Part shown: positions 25,676-33,848 of the stretch, piece after piece
Layout of the letters: every line of letters begins with the position of its first letter
Position numbering within the stretch: the stretch's first letter is position 1
Origin: CAZYJR01 sp964647905
GTDB lineage: Bacteria > Desulfobacterota > DSM-4660 > Desulfatiglandales > HGW-15
Length of the DNA: 64,000 nt
Reading direction: 5' to 3'
Assembly: GCA_964647905.1 (NCBI GenBank)
Contig: CAZYJR010000001.1
Span: forward strand, 62,001-126,000
Translations under genes and position numbers: made by a program
Notes under the pieces: generated by a model
Told to the model about the DNA's origin: nothing
What the model saw: only the letters and a program-made list of their open reading frames with translations
Databases searched by the model: none

Positions 25676-26749
25676 TCATGAATTTGAAAACAGGCGTCTG
25701 ACCTCGCTCACCAGGGCCCGGGCCAGGTCCTTCTCAGGGACTTTTCGCACCAAGCGGCCCTTTCGGAAGAGCATACCCTGGCCTCTTCCGCCCGCCACGC
25801 CGATGTCCGCTTCCCGGGCCTCGCCGGGTCCGTTGACCACGCACCCCATGACCGCCACCTTGGGGGAGTCCTCCATGCCTTCCAGTGATGCCTCCACCTC
25901 TTCGACCAGCGAGAAGAGATCGATCTCGCAGCGCCCGCAGGTGGGGCACGAAATGATCTCCGGCCCGCGGTGCCTCAGGTCCAGGCATCGGAGTATCTCC
26001 CATGCTACCTTCACCTCTTCCACCGGATCGCGGGAGAGTGATACGCGGAATGTGTCTCCTATGCCCTGGTACAGGAGTAGGCCGATGCCCACCGCGCTCT
26101 TGACCGTCCCGGAGATCAGGGTCCCGGCCTCGGTCACCCCCAAATGGAGGGGGTAGTCCACCTCTCCGGCCAGGAGCTCGTAAGCGACTACGGTGTGGAG
26201 CACGTTGGATGATTTGAGCGATATCTTGATTTGCTCGTAGCCCATTTCTTCGAAGAGGCGCACATGCTCCATGGCCGCTTCGACCATGGCCTCCGGGGTG
26301 GGACGCCCGTGTCTTTCCAGTATCGGGCGGGGCAGGGAGCCTGAATTCACACCCACACGAATCGGGATCCCGCCGGCGGCCCCGGCCTCGGAGACCACCT
26401 TTCGGACGGCGCTTCGGCCTCCTATGTTCCCCGGGTTTATGCGGAGGCCGTCCGCGCCCACACGGACCGCCCCTATCGCCAGCCGGTGGTCGAAATGGAT
26501 GTCCGCGATAAGAGGCGTTATCACTCGTCTCTTTATCTCGGCCAGGGCCTCTACCGCCTCTTGGTCCGGCACCGCCACCCGCACTATCTCGCATCCCGCT
26601 CCTGCCAGACGCTCCACCTGGCCCACCGTGGCCTCCACGTCCCTGGTGTCCGTATTGGTCATGGACTGGACCGCGACCGGCGCTCCACCGCCTACAGGGA
26701 CTCCGCCCACGTATATCCGCCTGGTCTCCCTGCGGGTCATGGCCGGCAT
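25676..26749 (-). CDS. ispG: 4-hydroxy-3-methylbut-2-enyl-diphosphate synthase IspG (GcpE)
   Basis: [4Fe-4S] enzyme of the MEP isoprenoid pathway converting MEcPP to HMBPP. 357 residues, the short bacterial form. N-terminal TIM-barrel: VAVQSMTNTDTRDVEAT, ADIHFDHRLAIGA, LRINPGNIG, and KISLKSSNVLHTVVAYELL. The cluster ligands are in SCPTCGRCEID and VMGCVVNGPGEA. AAAGGAG eight bases before the ATG at 26747-26749 fixes the start, although the frame is open to 26860. It is the first gene of the ispG-proS-relA transcript. Confidence 0.96.
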   Translation of the reverse strand: MPAMTRRETRRIYVGGVPVGGGAPVAVQSMTNTDTRDVEATVGQVERLAGAGCEIVRVAVPDQEAVEALAEIKRRVITPLIADIHFDHRLAIGAVRVGADGLRINPGNIGGRSAVRKVVSEAGAAGGIPIRVGVNSGSLPRPILERHGRPTPEAMVEAAMEHVRLFEEMGYEQIKISLKSSNVLHTVVAYELLAGEVDYPLHLGVTEAGTLISGTVKSAVGIGLLLYQGIGDTFRVSLSRDPVEEVKVAWEILRCLDLRHRGPEIISCPTCGRCEIDLFSLVEEVEASLEGMEDSPKVAVMGCVVNGPGEAREADIGVAGGRGQGMLFRKGRLVRKVPEKDLARALVSEVRRLFSNS

Positions 26750-26787
26750 AGCCTTTCTCCTTTCAGTCCATTTCGTCCGGAAGAGCT

Positions 26788-26809
26788 CGGGCGGAGTGCC
26801 CTCCGCCCG
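26788..26809 (-). promoter_or_regulatory. Stable hairpin in the ispG 5' leader
   Basis: Perfect inverted repeat: GGGCGGAG (26789-26796) pairs with CTCCGCCC (26801-26808), plus an outer C-G pair, around a four-base loop. It lies between the -10 element at 26843 and the ispG ribosome binding site. There is no U-run after it, so it is not a classical terminator; it may stabilise the leader or act on elongation. Confidence 0.4.
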
Positions 26810-26842
26810 GAAACAGCCTCTCATGAACCGCCGCAACAAAAA

Positions 26843-26848
26843 ATTATA
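26843..26848 (-). promoter_or_regulatory. Candidate -10 element for ispG-proS-relA operon
   Basis: Reads TATAAT on the minus strand. No good -35 box is visible 16-18 bases upstream, so either the -35 is weak or an activator is used. The resulting leader would be about 85 bases and would include the hairpin at 26788-26809. Confidence 0.4.
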
Positions 26849-26995
26849 TCCCACGGGCACGGATTAGAAAACCACAATTTCCCGGGCCCCGTCATGAAAG
26901 AGGCCCTGCAGCCTTTACAACAGGCCACAAAGTCATTATCCTCAATCGCTCAATCCAGAGGTGTGTGTTGTCGGTCCCATTAAAGGAGGGTATTC

Positions 26996-28177
26996 ATGCC
27001 AGCTTCCAATAAGATACAGGCCTCCATCGAGAAATCTTCGTGGATCCGGAAGATGTTCGAAGAGGGGAACATCCGCAAGGCCAATTACGGGGAGGAAAAC
27101 GTGTTCGACTTCAGCCTGGGGAACCCCAACCTCGAGCCCCCGGAGGAGTTCAGGCGCACCCTGAGGGCCCTGGCTGCGGAGGAGAATCCGGGCCGGCACG
27201 GGTATATGCCCAACGCCGGGTTTCCGGAGACCAGGCAGGCCGTGGCCGAATACTTGAGCCGCCACAACCCCCAGAGCTTCGGCCCGGAGGACGTGGTAAT
27301 GACAGTCGGGGCGGGAGGCGGCCTGAACGTGGTCTTGAAGACCATACTGAACCCGGGCGAAGAGGTCATCATCCCCAGCCCCTACTTCGTGGAGTACAAT
27401 TTCTACCTGGACAATCACCTGGGGGTCCCCAGACTGGTCCGGACGGCTCCCGACTTCTCCCTGGACCTGGAGGCCGTTGAGGAGGCCGTGAGCGGGAAGA
27501 CCAGGGCCGTCCTCATCAACTCGCCCAACAACCCAACCGGAAGGGTGTATCCCAGGGAGCAGCTGAGGGAGCTGGGCCGCATGCTGGAAGACAAGAGCCG
27601 GGCCCTGGGGGATGTCATTTACCTGATCTCGGACGAGCCCTATAGAAAGATAGTCTACGACGGGGTGGTCGTGCCCAGCGTGTTTGAGGTCTACCCGGAG
27701 AGCTTCGTGGTGACTTCCTTCTCCAAGGACCTCTCACTGCCCGGGGAGAGGATAGGCTACGCCGCGGTAAACCCGGATATGACCGACAAGAAGACCATTT
27801 GGGCGGGCATGGTGCTCTGCAACCGCATATTGGGTTATGTAAACGCCCCGGCCCTGATCCAACGGGCCATCCCGTCCCTGCTGGAGACCAGCGTGGATAT
27901 TTCGCTCTATCGGAAGAAGCGGGATATGCTGTGTGACGCGCTTGGCGCATTCGGCTACGATTTTGAAAAGCCCGAGGGCGCTTTCTATCTCTTTCCCAGG
28001 ACCCCGGTGAAAGACGACGTGGCCTTTGTGGGCGATCTCCAGGAGGAGAATATACTGACCGTGCCGGGCAGCGGATTCGGAGGGCCCGGCCATTTCCGGA
28101 TAACCTATTGCGTGGCGGACCAGACCATAGAGAGGTCCCTGCCCGGGTTCGAGCGGGTCATCAAGAAGTACCGCTAG
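26996..28177 (+). CDS. Pyridoxal-phosphate-dependent aminotransferase, class I/II
   Basis: Fold-type I aminotransferase, 393 residues. The N-terminus has DFSLGNPNLEPPEEF and GYMPNAGFPETRQAVA. Cofactor residues are in INSPNNPTGRVYP, ISDEPYRKIVYDG and SFSKDLSLPGERIGYAA, where the Lys forms the Schiff base. AAAGGAGGG at 26982-26990 is a strong ribosome binding site for the ATG at 26996. The substrate is not determined; aspartate or aromatic transaminases have this general form. It leads a plus-strand run with the NIL-ferredoxin 40 bases downstream. Confidence 0.9.
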   Translation: MPASNKIQASIEKSSWIRKMFEEGNIRKANYGEENVFDFSLGNPNLEPPEEFRRTLRALAAEENPGRHGYMPNAGFPETRQAVAEYLSRHNPQSFGPEDVVMTVGAGGGLNVVLKTILNPGEEVIIPSPYFVEYNFYLDNHLGVPRLVRTAPDFSLDLEAVEEAVSGKTRAVLINSPNNPTGRVYPREQLRELGRMLEDKSRALGDVIYLISDEPYRKIVYDGVVVPSVFEVYPESFVVTSFSKDLSLPGERIGYAAVNPDMTDKKTIWAGMVLCNRILGYVNAPALIQRAIPSLLETSVDISLYRKKRDMLCDALGAFGYDFEKPEGAFYLFPRTPVKDDVAFVGDLQEENILTVPGSGFGGPGHFRITYCVADQTIERSLPGFERVIKKYR

Positions 28178-28217
28178 GGCCTGGAAAGAGGCCTTTATCC
28201 GGCGGGAGGACGAAGAC

Positions 28218-28640
28218 ATGTATTCCAAGATGCTCACCCTGCGGTTCCCCGAAAAGGTGGTGAACGAACCCGTAGCCGTGAATCTGGTCAGGGAGTTCGA
28301 CCTCTCATTCAACATACTCAAGGCCACCATCTATCCCAGGAAGGAAGGCTTCATGGTGATGGAGTTGAGCGGGCACAGGAAGAACTTCCAGAAGGGGGTG
28401 CGCTATCTCAAGAGCCTGGGAATCAAGGTGGAGAGCATAGGAAACGACATCCGCCGAGACGAAGAGAGGTGCTACCACTGCGGGGCGTGCACCGCGGTAT
28501 GCGTCACCGGGGCCCTTCACATAAAGCGCCCCGAAATGGAGGTGGTCTTCGACAAGGACAAGTGCAGCGCCTGCGAGCTGTGTGTGGTGGCATGTCCGGC
28601 CAGGGCCATGGAGGTCCGGTTCAACAAGTCCCTGCTCTAG
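28218..28640 (+). CDS. NIL-domain ferredoxin with two [4Fe-4S] clusters
   Basis: 140 residues. Residues 1-~78 are a NIL domain, the ligand-binding module known from methionine ABC transporter ATPases (MLTLRFPEKVVNEPVAVNLV; GVRYLKSLGIKVESIG). Residues 80-140 are a 2[4Fe-4S] ferredoxin with C85-C88-C91-C95 and C116-C119-C122-C126 (CYHCGACTAVC; CSACELCVVAC). In methanogens a NIL-ferredoxin works with a COG1900 (DUF39) protein in homocysteine synthesis; no such partner is in this window. Here it sits directly before mnmA, so a role in reductive sulfur transfer is an open possibility, by inference. Confidence 0.9.
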   Translation: MYSKMLTLRFPEKVVNEPVAVNLVREFDLSFNILKATIYPRKEGFMVMELSGHRKNFQKGVRYLKSLGIKVESIGNDIRRDEERCYHCGACTAVCVTGALHIKRPEMEVVFDKDKCSACELCVVACPARAMEVRFNKSLL

Positions 28641-28661
28641 TGAGAAGACATATTCATCACC

Positions 28662-29720
28662 ATGTCCGAGGAAAAGGTCTCATCCGTGCTCGTGGCCCTG
28701 AGCGGCGGCGTGGACAGCGCAGTGGCCGCGGCCCTCTTGAAGGAGCAGGGGTGGAGGGTGATGGGCGTTCATTTCATCCTGCCATCTCCCGGCCCCACGG
28801 CCTCCTTCAGGCGGCGCTCAGCCGAGGCGGCGGCGGAGCACCTGGGTATACCGCTCCTGGTCTCGGACCTGCGGGTCGAGTTCGAGCAGAGGGTGATCTC
28901 GCCCTTCGTGGACGCCTACATGTCCGGCCGGACCCCGAACCCCTGCGTCTTGTGCAACCCGGCCGTAAAGTTCAAAGGGCTGATCGATTCGGCTGACCTC
29001 GAGGGGCTCGAACGTGTGGCTACAGGCCATTACGCAATCACCGAGACCGGGGCCGGCGGCCGGACCCTGCTCCTGCGCGGCGCGGACCGTGACAAAGACC
29101 AATCCTATTTCCTGCACCGGCTGGATCCGGCCCAGCTCGGGCGGGTCCTGTTTCCCCTGGGCCGGCTTACCAAGGAGGAGGTGCGGGAGGCGGCCTTGGA
29201 GCGCGGCCTCTCAGCCGGGTCAAGACCCGAGAGTCAGGAGATCTGCTTCCTGCCGCGACAAGACTACCGCGAGTTCTTGAGCTCCCGGCTGGGCGGGGCC
29301 GCTGAGCGCTCGGGACTGATCGTGGACCGCGAGGGGAGGCGGCTGGGTCTCCACCTGGGGGTCCACGGGTTCACCGTCGGCCAGCGCAAGGGCTTGGGTA
29401 TAGCCTCAAGCCGCCCGTACTACGTCTTGGAGCTCCGGCCGGAGGCGAACGAGGTGGTGGTCGGTCGCAGGGAAGAGCTTTTCGGGGTCAAGGTGAGGGC
29501 GGGCTCATTCGCGTGGCTGGAGAGGCCGCCCCAGGCGGGGGCCCTGCGGGTCTCGGGCAAGGTGCGCTACAGGCACCGGCCCGCACCCGGCCTCCTGGAG
29601 GTGGAGGCCCCGGGCAGGGTGAGGCTCGTCTTTGACCATCCCCAATGGGCTGTCACCCCGGGACAGGCCCTGGTATGCTACGAGGGTGATCGGGTGCTGG
29701 GCGGCGGGTGGATCGAATGA
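28662..29720 (+). CDS. mnmA: tRNA-specific 2-thiouridylase MnmA, CxxC type
   Basis: Thiolates U34 of tRNA Lys/Glu/Gln using ATP. 352 residues. The PP-loop is LVALSGGVDSAVAA (SGGVDS 14-19). The motif that reads NPDxxCN in the E. coli enzyme is NPCVLCN here, giving C95 and C98; a third Cys, C195, is in ESQEICFLP. This Cys-x-x-Cys plus Cys set could bind an iron-sulfur cluster or form a different relay from the E. coli Asp-x-x-Cys arrangement. ATGHYAITE, DKDQSYFLHRL and FTVGQRKGLGI are family hallmarks. It lies 21 bases after the NIL-ferredoxin. Confidence 0.94.
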   Translation: MSEEKVSSVLVALSGGVDSAVAAALLKEQGWRVMGVHFILPSPGPTASFRRRSAEAAAEHLGIPLLVSDLRVEFEQRVISPFVDAYMSGRTPNPCVLCNPAVKFKGLIDSADLEGLERVATGHYAITETGAGGRTLLLRGADRDKDQSYFLHRLDPAQLGRVLFPLGRLTKEEVREAALERGLSAGSRPESQEICFLPRQDYREFLSSRLGGAAERSGLIVDREGRRLGLHLGVHGFTVGQRKGLGIASSRPYYVLELRPEANEVVVGRREELFGVKVRAGSFAWLERPPQAGALRVSGKVRYRHRPAPGLLEVEAPGRVRLVFDHPQWAVTPGQALVCYEGDRVLGGGWIE

Positions 29721-29733
29721 AGGGGACCGGCTG

Positions 29734-31053
29734 GTGGTATGGAAGACAAAGAGGTTTCGAATAGTCACCCTGGGGTGCAAGGTAAATCAGTACGAGTCGG
29801 CCTATTTGGAGGAGGCCCTCGCCCGGTACGGATGGCAAAGATCCCGGGGGAATGAGCCCTCGGGCCTGGTCTTGATAAACACCTGCATTGTCACGGCGCG
29901 GGCCGCCTATCAGTCCAGGCAGGCGGTCAGGAGGGCGGTGCGCGAGAACCCGGAGGCATTGATAGGGGCCACCGGCTGCTATGCCCAGGTCTTTCCCGAG
30001 GAGCTCAGCCGCATACAGGGACTGCACCTGGTGGCCGGGAACACAATGAAGGGCAGGCTGCCGGAGATGATCTGGCGGGCATGCCGCCCCCCCCACCCCC
30101 GCGTCTACTCGGAGCCGCTCAGCCCGGGGACCCCGTTCGAGCAACTCCCTGTAGGTCGCTTGCCGGGGAGGACCAGGGCCTTCCTGAAGATCCAGGACGG
30201 CTGCGATTCGTCGTGTACATATTGCATAGTGCCCCTGGCCCGCGGTGCGCCGAGGAGCCTTCCACCGGACCGGGTGCTGGGCGCCCTGGCCGAGTACTCC
30301 AACAACGGCTTCAAGGAGGTGGTCTTGACCGGCATACACCTGGGGAGGTACGGTCTGGACCTCGAGCCCTCCTCCAGCCTGGAGGGCCTGCTGGAGATGA
30401 TGGGACGTGCGGGGCTCCCTTTGAGGATCAGATTGAGCTCCCTTGACCCGGACGAGTCCCGGGAGGCCCTCCCTGCACTCCTCGGAGGCGCGTCTTGGCT
30501 TTGCAGGCACATCCACATCGCCCTTCAGAGCGGTGACGACCGTATACTCCGCCGGATGGGAAGGCGCTACAGGGCGGGGGACTTTGAAGAGGCGGTCGGA
30601 CTGATCAAGCGTGCCTCGCCAGAGGCGGCCATAGGAGCTGATGTACTGGTGGGATTCCCCGGAGAGACGGACAAGGCATTTGAAGACACCCGCCGGCTGG
30701 TCCGGGACCTGCCGGTCTCCTACCTCCATGTCTTCCCTTACTCGCCGCGGCCGGGGACCCCGGCCGCCCGGTTCTCAGGCCGGGTCCCCGGGGCCGAGGT
30801 CAAGGAGCGCGCAGCAGAGCTGAGGGCGCTGGGGAGAGAGAAGCGGCTGCTCTTCCACTCCTCCTGCCTGGGAGGGGTGTTCCCTGTGCTGGTGGAGGAG
30901 AAAGAGGAGGGCGGGTTCTGGAAGGGGCTCGCCGACAACTACCTCCCGGTCGCTTTCCATTGCCCTGAGGAGTGCGGCAACCGTGTGGTGGAGGTGCGCG
31001 CGGAGCGGTTGGGCCCGGGCCGGGTGGAGGGCAGGGCCTTGTCCCTGCGCTGA
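29734..31053 (+). CDS. mtaB: tRNA t6A37 methylthiotransferase MtaB (radical SAM)
   Basis: Adds a methylthio group to t6A37 of tRNA. 439 residues from a GTG at 29734, seven bases after AAGGGGA. The N-terminal UPF0004 domain has IVTLGCKVNQYESAYLEE, INTCIVTARAAYQSR and ATGCYAQVFPEEL (three Cys for the auxiliary cluster). The radical SAM motif is DGCDSSCTYCIVPLARG, and HIALQSGDDRILRRMGRRY and GADVLVGFPGETD follow. The NTCxVTxxA and GCKVNQYE forms mark MtaB instead of MiaB. A TRAM domain is at the C-terminus. The neighbour mnmA makes this a tRNA-thiolation cluster. Confidence 0.93.
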   Translation: MVWKTKRFRIVTLGCKVNQYESAYLEEALARYGWQRSRGNEPSGLVLINTCIVTARAAYQSRQAVRRAVRENPEALIGATGCYAQVFPEELSRIQGLHLVAGNTMKGRLPEMIWRACRPPHPRVYSEPLSPGTPFEQLPVGRLPGRTRAFLKIQDGCDSSCTYCIVPLARGAPRSLPPDRVLGALAEYSNNGFKEVVLTGIHLGRYGLDLEPSSSLEGLLEMMGRAGLPLRIRLSSLDPDESREALPALLGGASWLCRHIHIALQSGDDRILRRMGRRYRAGDFEEAVGLIKRASPEAAIGADVLVGFPGETDKAFEDTRRLVRDLPVSYLHVFPYSPRPGTPAARFSGRVPGAEVKERAAELRALGREKRLLFHSSCLGGVFPVLVEEKEEGGFWKGLADNYLPVAFHCPEECGNRVVEVRAERLGPGRVEGRALSLR

Positions 31054-31085
31054 TCATTCATCAAAGACGAAAACAGGGGGATCCC

Positions 31086-31319
31086 ATGACTCACCGCCTG
31101 GTGGGGGCCTCCAGAGAAATCTATCTCTTCTGCGGCCGCAACCGCTCCGTCAAGCGAGTGGTCTCACGGTTCGAGCGGTTCGGCGAGGACCGGATAAGGG
31201 GGTTCCTCAGAATGATGGCGGGCAAAGGGCTGATGTTCAGTGAGGAGGACCGCTACCTGAGCCTTGCGGTACCGGCCCGTGCCCGCGGCCGGGAGGAATG
31301 GTCAAGGGATGTACACTGA
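31086..31319 (+). CDS. Orphan 77-residue domain like the C-terminus of B12-binding radical SAM RiPP enzymes
   Basis: 77 residues from an ATG preceded by AGGGGG. The sequence REIYLFCGRNRSVKRVVSRF, then GKGLMFSEEDRYLSLAVP, resembles the small winged-helix-like tail that ends RiPP-maturation and related B12-dependent radical SAM proteins (the GLMxxEGDRYLSLAV ending). No radical SAM core or cobalamin domain is attached. It could be a separated partner domain or the remnant of a lost gene. It follows mtaB by 32 bases and overlaps the EamA start by 11 bases. The family match is from memory of sequence patterns. Confidence 0.55.
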   Translation: MTHRLVGASREIYLFCGRNRSVKRVVSRFERFGEDRIRGFLRMMAGKGLMFSEEDRYLSLAVPARARGREEWSRDVH

Positions 31320-32217
31320 CCGGAAAAAGGGCGTGGCGGTGGTGGGTGCGGGCGTACTGGTCATCAGCGTCGATGCGCTCCTGGTGAGGCTCGCCCATAC
31401 CGACAGCTGGAACGTGGTCTTCTGGAGGGGGCTTTTCATCTTCATCTCCCTGGGCCTGCTGCTAGGCATTAGGAACGGCCGTCACTTGCTCTCGGTCTTC
31501 ATGCGGGGCGGGTGGGCCGCCTTCTTCTCCTCGGTCCTCTTCGGGCTGGGCGGCACCTTGTTCGTCTCCTCGGTCATGTACACGCGTGTTGCCAACACTG
31601 TGGTCATCATCAGCAGCGCCCCCCTTTTCGCGGCCCTCTTTACCAGGCTGTTTCTGAAGGAGGCCGTGCCGCTTCGCACCTGGATCGCCATAGGGGCGGG
31701 CATCGGGGGAGTGGCCCTGGTCTTTTCAGGATCCCTCGGAGGGGGCGGCCTTCCGGGCGACGTGATCGCCGTCCTTGCCGCGTGCAACGTGGGTGGGAAC
31801 CTCACCCTTCTCCGCCGCCGCGGGGATCTGGATCGCATGCCCCTGGTCTGTGCAGGAGGGCTGGTAATGGCGATGATCGCCCTGCCCTTCGCCCGACCAT
31901 GGGGCCTGGCCCCGGAGAGCTACCTCGCCTTGGGAACCATGGGGTTGGTGCAGATGCCTTTGGCCTTGTTCCTGATCGCCCAGAGCACCCGCTTTCTTCC
32001 TTCCCCGGAGGTGAGCCTGTTCCTTCTGGTGGAGACCGTCCTCTCTCCCATATGGGTCTGGCTGGTGCTGGGCGAAGAGCCCCCCGGGCTCACCCTGGTG
32101 GGGGCGGCAATGATAGTGCCCACCCTGGTGGTCCATTCCTGGATGGGCATGAGGGAGCGGGCGCCCGTCGTCCCGGTGACTCCGGAGCTGCCCGAAAGAG
32201 GGCCCGTGCAAGAATGA
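31309..32217 (+). CDS. EamA/DMT superfamily transporter
   Basis: 302 residues, ten predicted transmembrane helices in two five-helix repeats, as in drug/metabolite transporters. Characteristic segments are VFWRGLFIFISLGLLLG in repeat 1, YTRVANTVVIISSAPLFAAL, and SPEVSLFLLVETVLSPIWVW with LVLGEEPPGLTLVGAAMI in repeat 2. I start it at the ATG at 31309; the frame is open to 31264, but the upstream part lies on the orphan-domain gene. Substrate unknown. Confidence 0.87.
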   Translation: MYTDRKKGVAVVGAGVLVISVDALLVRLAHTDSWNVVFWRGLFIFISLGLLLGIRNGRHLLSVFMRGGWAAFFSSVLFGLGGTLFVSSVMYTRVANTVVIISSAPLFAALFTRLFLKEAVPLRTWIAIGAGIGGVALVFSGSLGGGGLPGDVIAVLAACNVGGNLTLLRRRGDLDRMPLVCAGGLVMAMIALPFARPWGLAPESYLALGTMGLVQMPLALFLIAQSTRFLPSPEVSLFLLVETVLSPIWVWLVLGEEPPGLTLVGAAMIVPTLVVHSWMGMRERAPVVPVTPELPERGPVQE

Positions 32218-32294
32218 GCGTATGTGGTCGGCCGAATCACCGACCCGGCGGATCGCTCCGCAGCTTGGCTGAAAGGGCCGCCTCCGGACCTGGA

Positions 32295-32802
32295 CTAATG
32301 GAGGTAGTCCTCCAAGGGGAGCTCGTATTCCACTTCCTTGCGGTTCTCCCAGCTCACGGGAGGCCTGAAAACCCGCCTTGCGGAAGACATGCTCGGAGCG
32401 CTTGTTCTCCTTGTGGATCCTGGCGATGACCTTTTCTTCCCGCAGCTCGAAGAAGGCGTGCCTGACGCCTCTTCTGATCGCTTCCCGGCCGTACCCCTTG
32501 CCCCACTGGGATCTCTCACCTATGACCACTACGATCTCCGCCTCCCCCGGATGGGAGACCAGCCTCAGGAAACCGATGGGCCCGCGATCCTCCCTGCATA
32601 TCACGAAGAAGGCGCCGTCTCGATTGAAAACAGGTGTGAAAATGGGGAGGCCGGAGCGTTGGAGGACCTCTTCGAGTCGGCGGTCGATGTTCTGGTCCTC
32701 GTTCAAGTGACCGGTGACCTCCTGGTCCTGCATCCAGTCGACCATCCTGTCCACGTCTTCCCTGAATACTTCTCTCCTCAGGGTCAGCGATTGTCCGGAC
32801 AA
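32295..32802 (-). pseudogene. GNAT-family acetyltransferase, frameshifted near the C-terminus
   Basis: Starts at a TTG at 32800-32802 with AAGGAGGT just upstream. The first ~145 residues read as a GNAT N-acetyltransferase of the RimJ/RimL type (LTLRREVFREDVDRMVDWM; acetyl-CoA loop SQWGKGYGREAIRRG; HKENKRSEHVFRKAGF). After KAGF the frame runs into unrelated antisense of the eamA gene. One frame over, a natural ending RPPVSWENRKEVEYELPLED continues to a TAG at 32295. Removing one base from the four-A run at 32368-32371 joins the two. So this is either a real frameshift mutation or a single-base sequence error. It marks the left edge of the lower-GC block. Confidence 0.75.
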
Positions 32803-32959
32803 AACAAACCTCCTTGACCTGAAATCGAAAAGGCACCCTACAGACGCCCCCTCGGGTTTGTCAAGGGGGGCTCAACGGCGCCTATACCGTGTGGAACCGG
32901 GTTTCCTTTGACATCACCGAAGCCCGGCGCGGACCCGCTGCGATAAGTGAAAGGGATGG

Positions 32960-33811
32960 TCATTCGAGACCCGCTCTCAAGGCCTCCGCAATGTCCTCGA
33001 GGTTGGCGAGATAGTTCTCAGGGAGGGGATTGATCGGTACAACGGCTCCGCCGATTTCTTCAGCAATGGTCTCCGCTAGCTTCTTGGAGTACTGGGGTTG
33101 AACGAAGATCACCCTCACCTTTTCTGCTTGCGCTCTCCGAATCAACGCGGCCAGCTGCTTGGGCGTCGGTTCCTTTCCTGCAATCTCCACGGCCACCTGC
33201 TCGAGCCCGTATCGGTCGCCGAAATAGCCGAATGCGGGGTGGAACACATAGAACGAAGACCCCTTCAGAGGCGCCAGCGTCTGCGCGATCTCCCGATCCA
33301 CCCGATCCAAGGCCTCCTGGTAGGCAGCGAGGTTTCGCTCGAACGTCGGGCGATGTTCCGGGGCAAGATCAATCAAGGCTTCACAGATCGTAGCGGCCTG
33401 GATACGGACGAGATGGGGATCGAGCCAGATGTGAGGATCGGGGGCGGCAGCGCCCTTTGTGCGGTCGAAATACCGAAGGGGTACGCCCTTCCGGGTATCC
33501 ACGATTTCGAGGTGCTCGTGCGTCTTCGCGACCTTTTCGATGAACCCCTTCTCGAAGGGCGTGCCGATTCTGAAAAGGACATCCGCCTGGCTCAGGCGGG
33601 CCATCTGTTTGGGGGTCGGTTCGTAGGTGGCGGGTGACTGTCCGGGGCCCACCAGAACGTCCACCTCCACGTGAGGTCCACCCACCTGTTTCACGAACTC
33701 CGCCTGGGGGAGGATGCTGACAAAGGCCCGGATTGTTGTCGCCGCGTCCGCCGTTCCGACGAAGAACAAGGCCGTGAAAACTGAAAAGAACACCAAGCAG
33801 GCTTTTTTCAT
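32960..33811 (-). CDS. Metal ABC transporter substrate-binding protein, ZnuA family
   Basis: 283 residues with a signal peptide (KKACLVFFSVFTALFFVGTADA) and a GGAGGAG site before the ATG at 33809-33811. Periplasmic receptor of the cluster A-1 (Zn/Mn/Fe) class: VSILPQAEFVKQVGG, EPTPKQMARLSQADVLFRIG, PHIWLDPHLV, FYVFHPAFGYFGDRYG and IFVQPQYSKKLAETIAEEIGG. The usual first ligand, the His of the DPHxYEP motif, is Ala here (SPATYEP). The His of HIWLDP and of FHPAFGYF remain. No ABC permease or ATPase adjoins it; the only metal ABC genes in the window are 25 kb away. It follows the oxidoreductase genes in the lower-GC block. Confidence 0.9.
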   Translation of the reverse strand: MKKACLVFFSVFTALFFVGTADAATTIRAFVSILPQAEFVKQVGGPHVEVDVLVGPGQSPATYEPTPKQMARLSQADVLFRIGTPFEKGFIEKVAKTHEHLEIVDTRKGVPLRYFDRTKGAAAPDPHIWLDPHLVRIQAATICEALIDLAPEHRPTFERNLAAYQEALDRVDREIAQTLAPLKGSSFYVFHPAFGYFGDRYGLEQVAVEIAGKEPTPKQLAALIRRAQAEKVRVIFVQPQYSKKLAETIAEEIGGAVVPINPLPENYLANLEDIAEALRAGLE

Positions 33812-33848
33812 GTCGCTCTCCTCCGGCCGAAGCCGATCCTGTCCACAA

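Noticed and set aside
31726..32360. Continuation of the GNAT frame antisense to eamA
   Set aside because: Sequence after the KAGF point is shadow of eamA; the proper C-terminus is one frame over.
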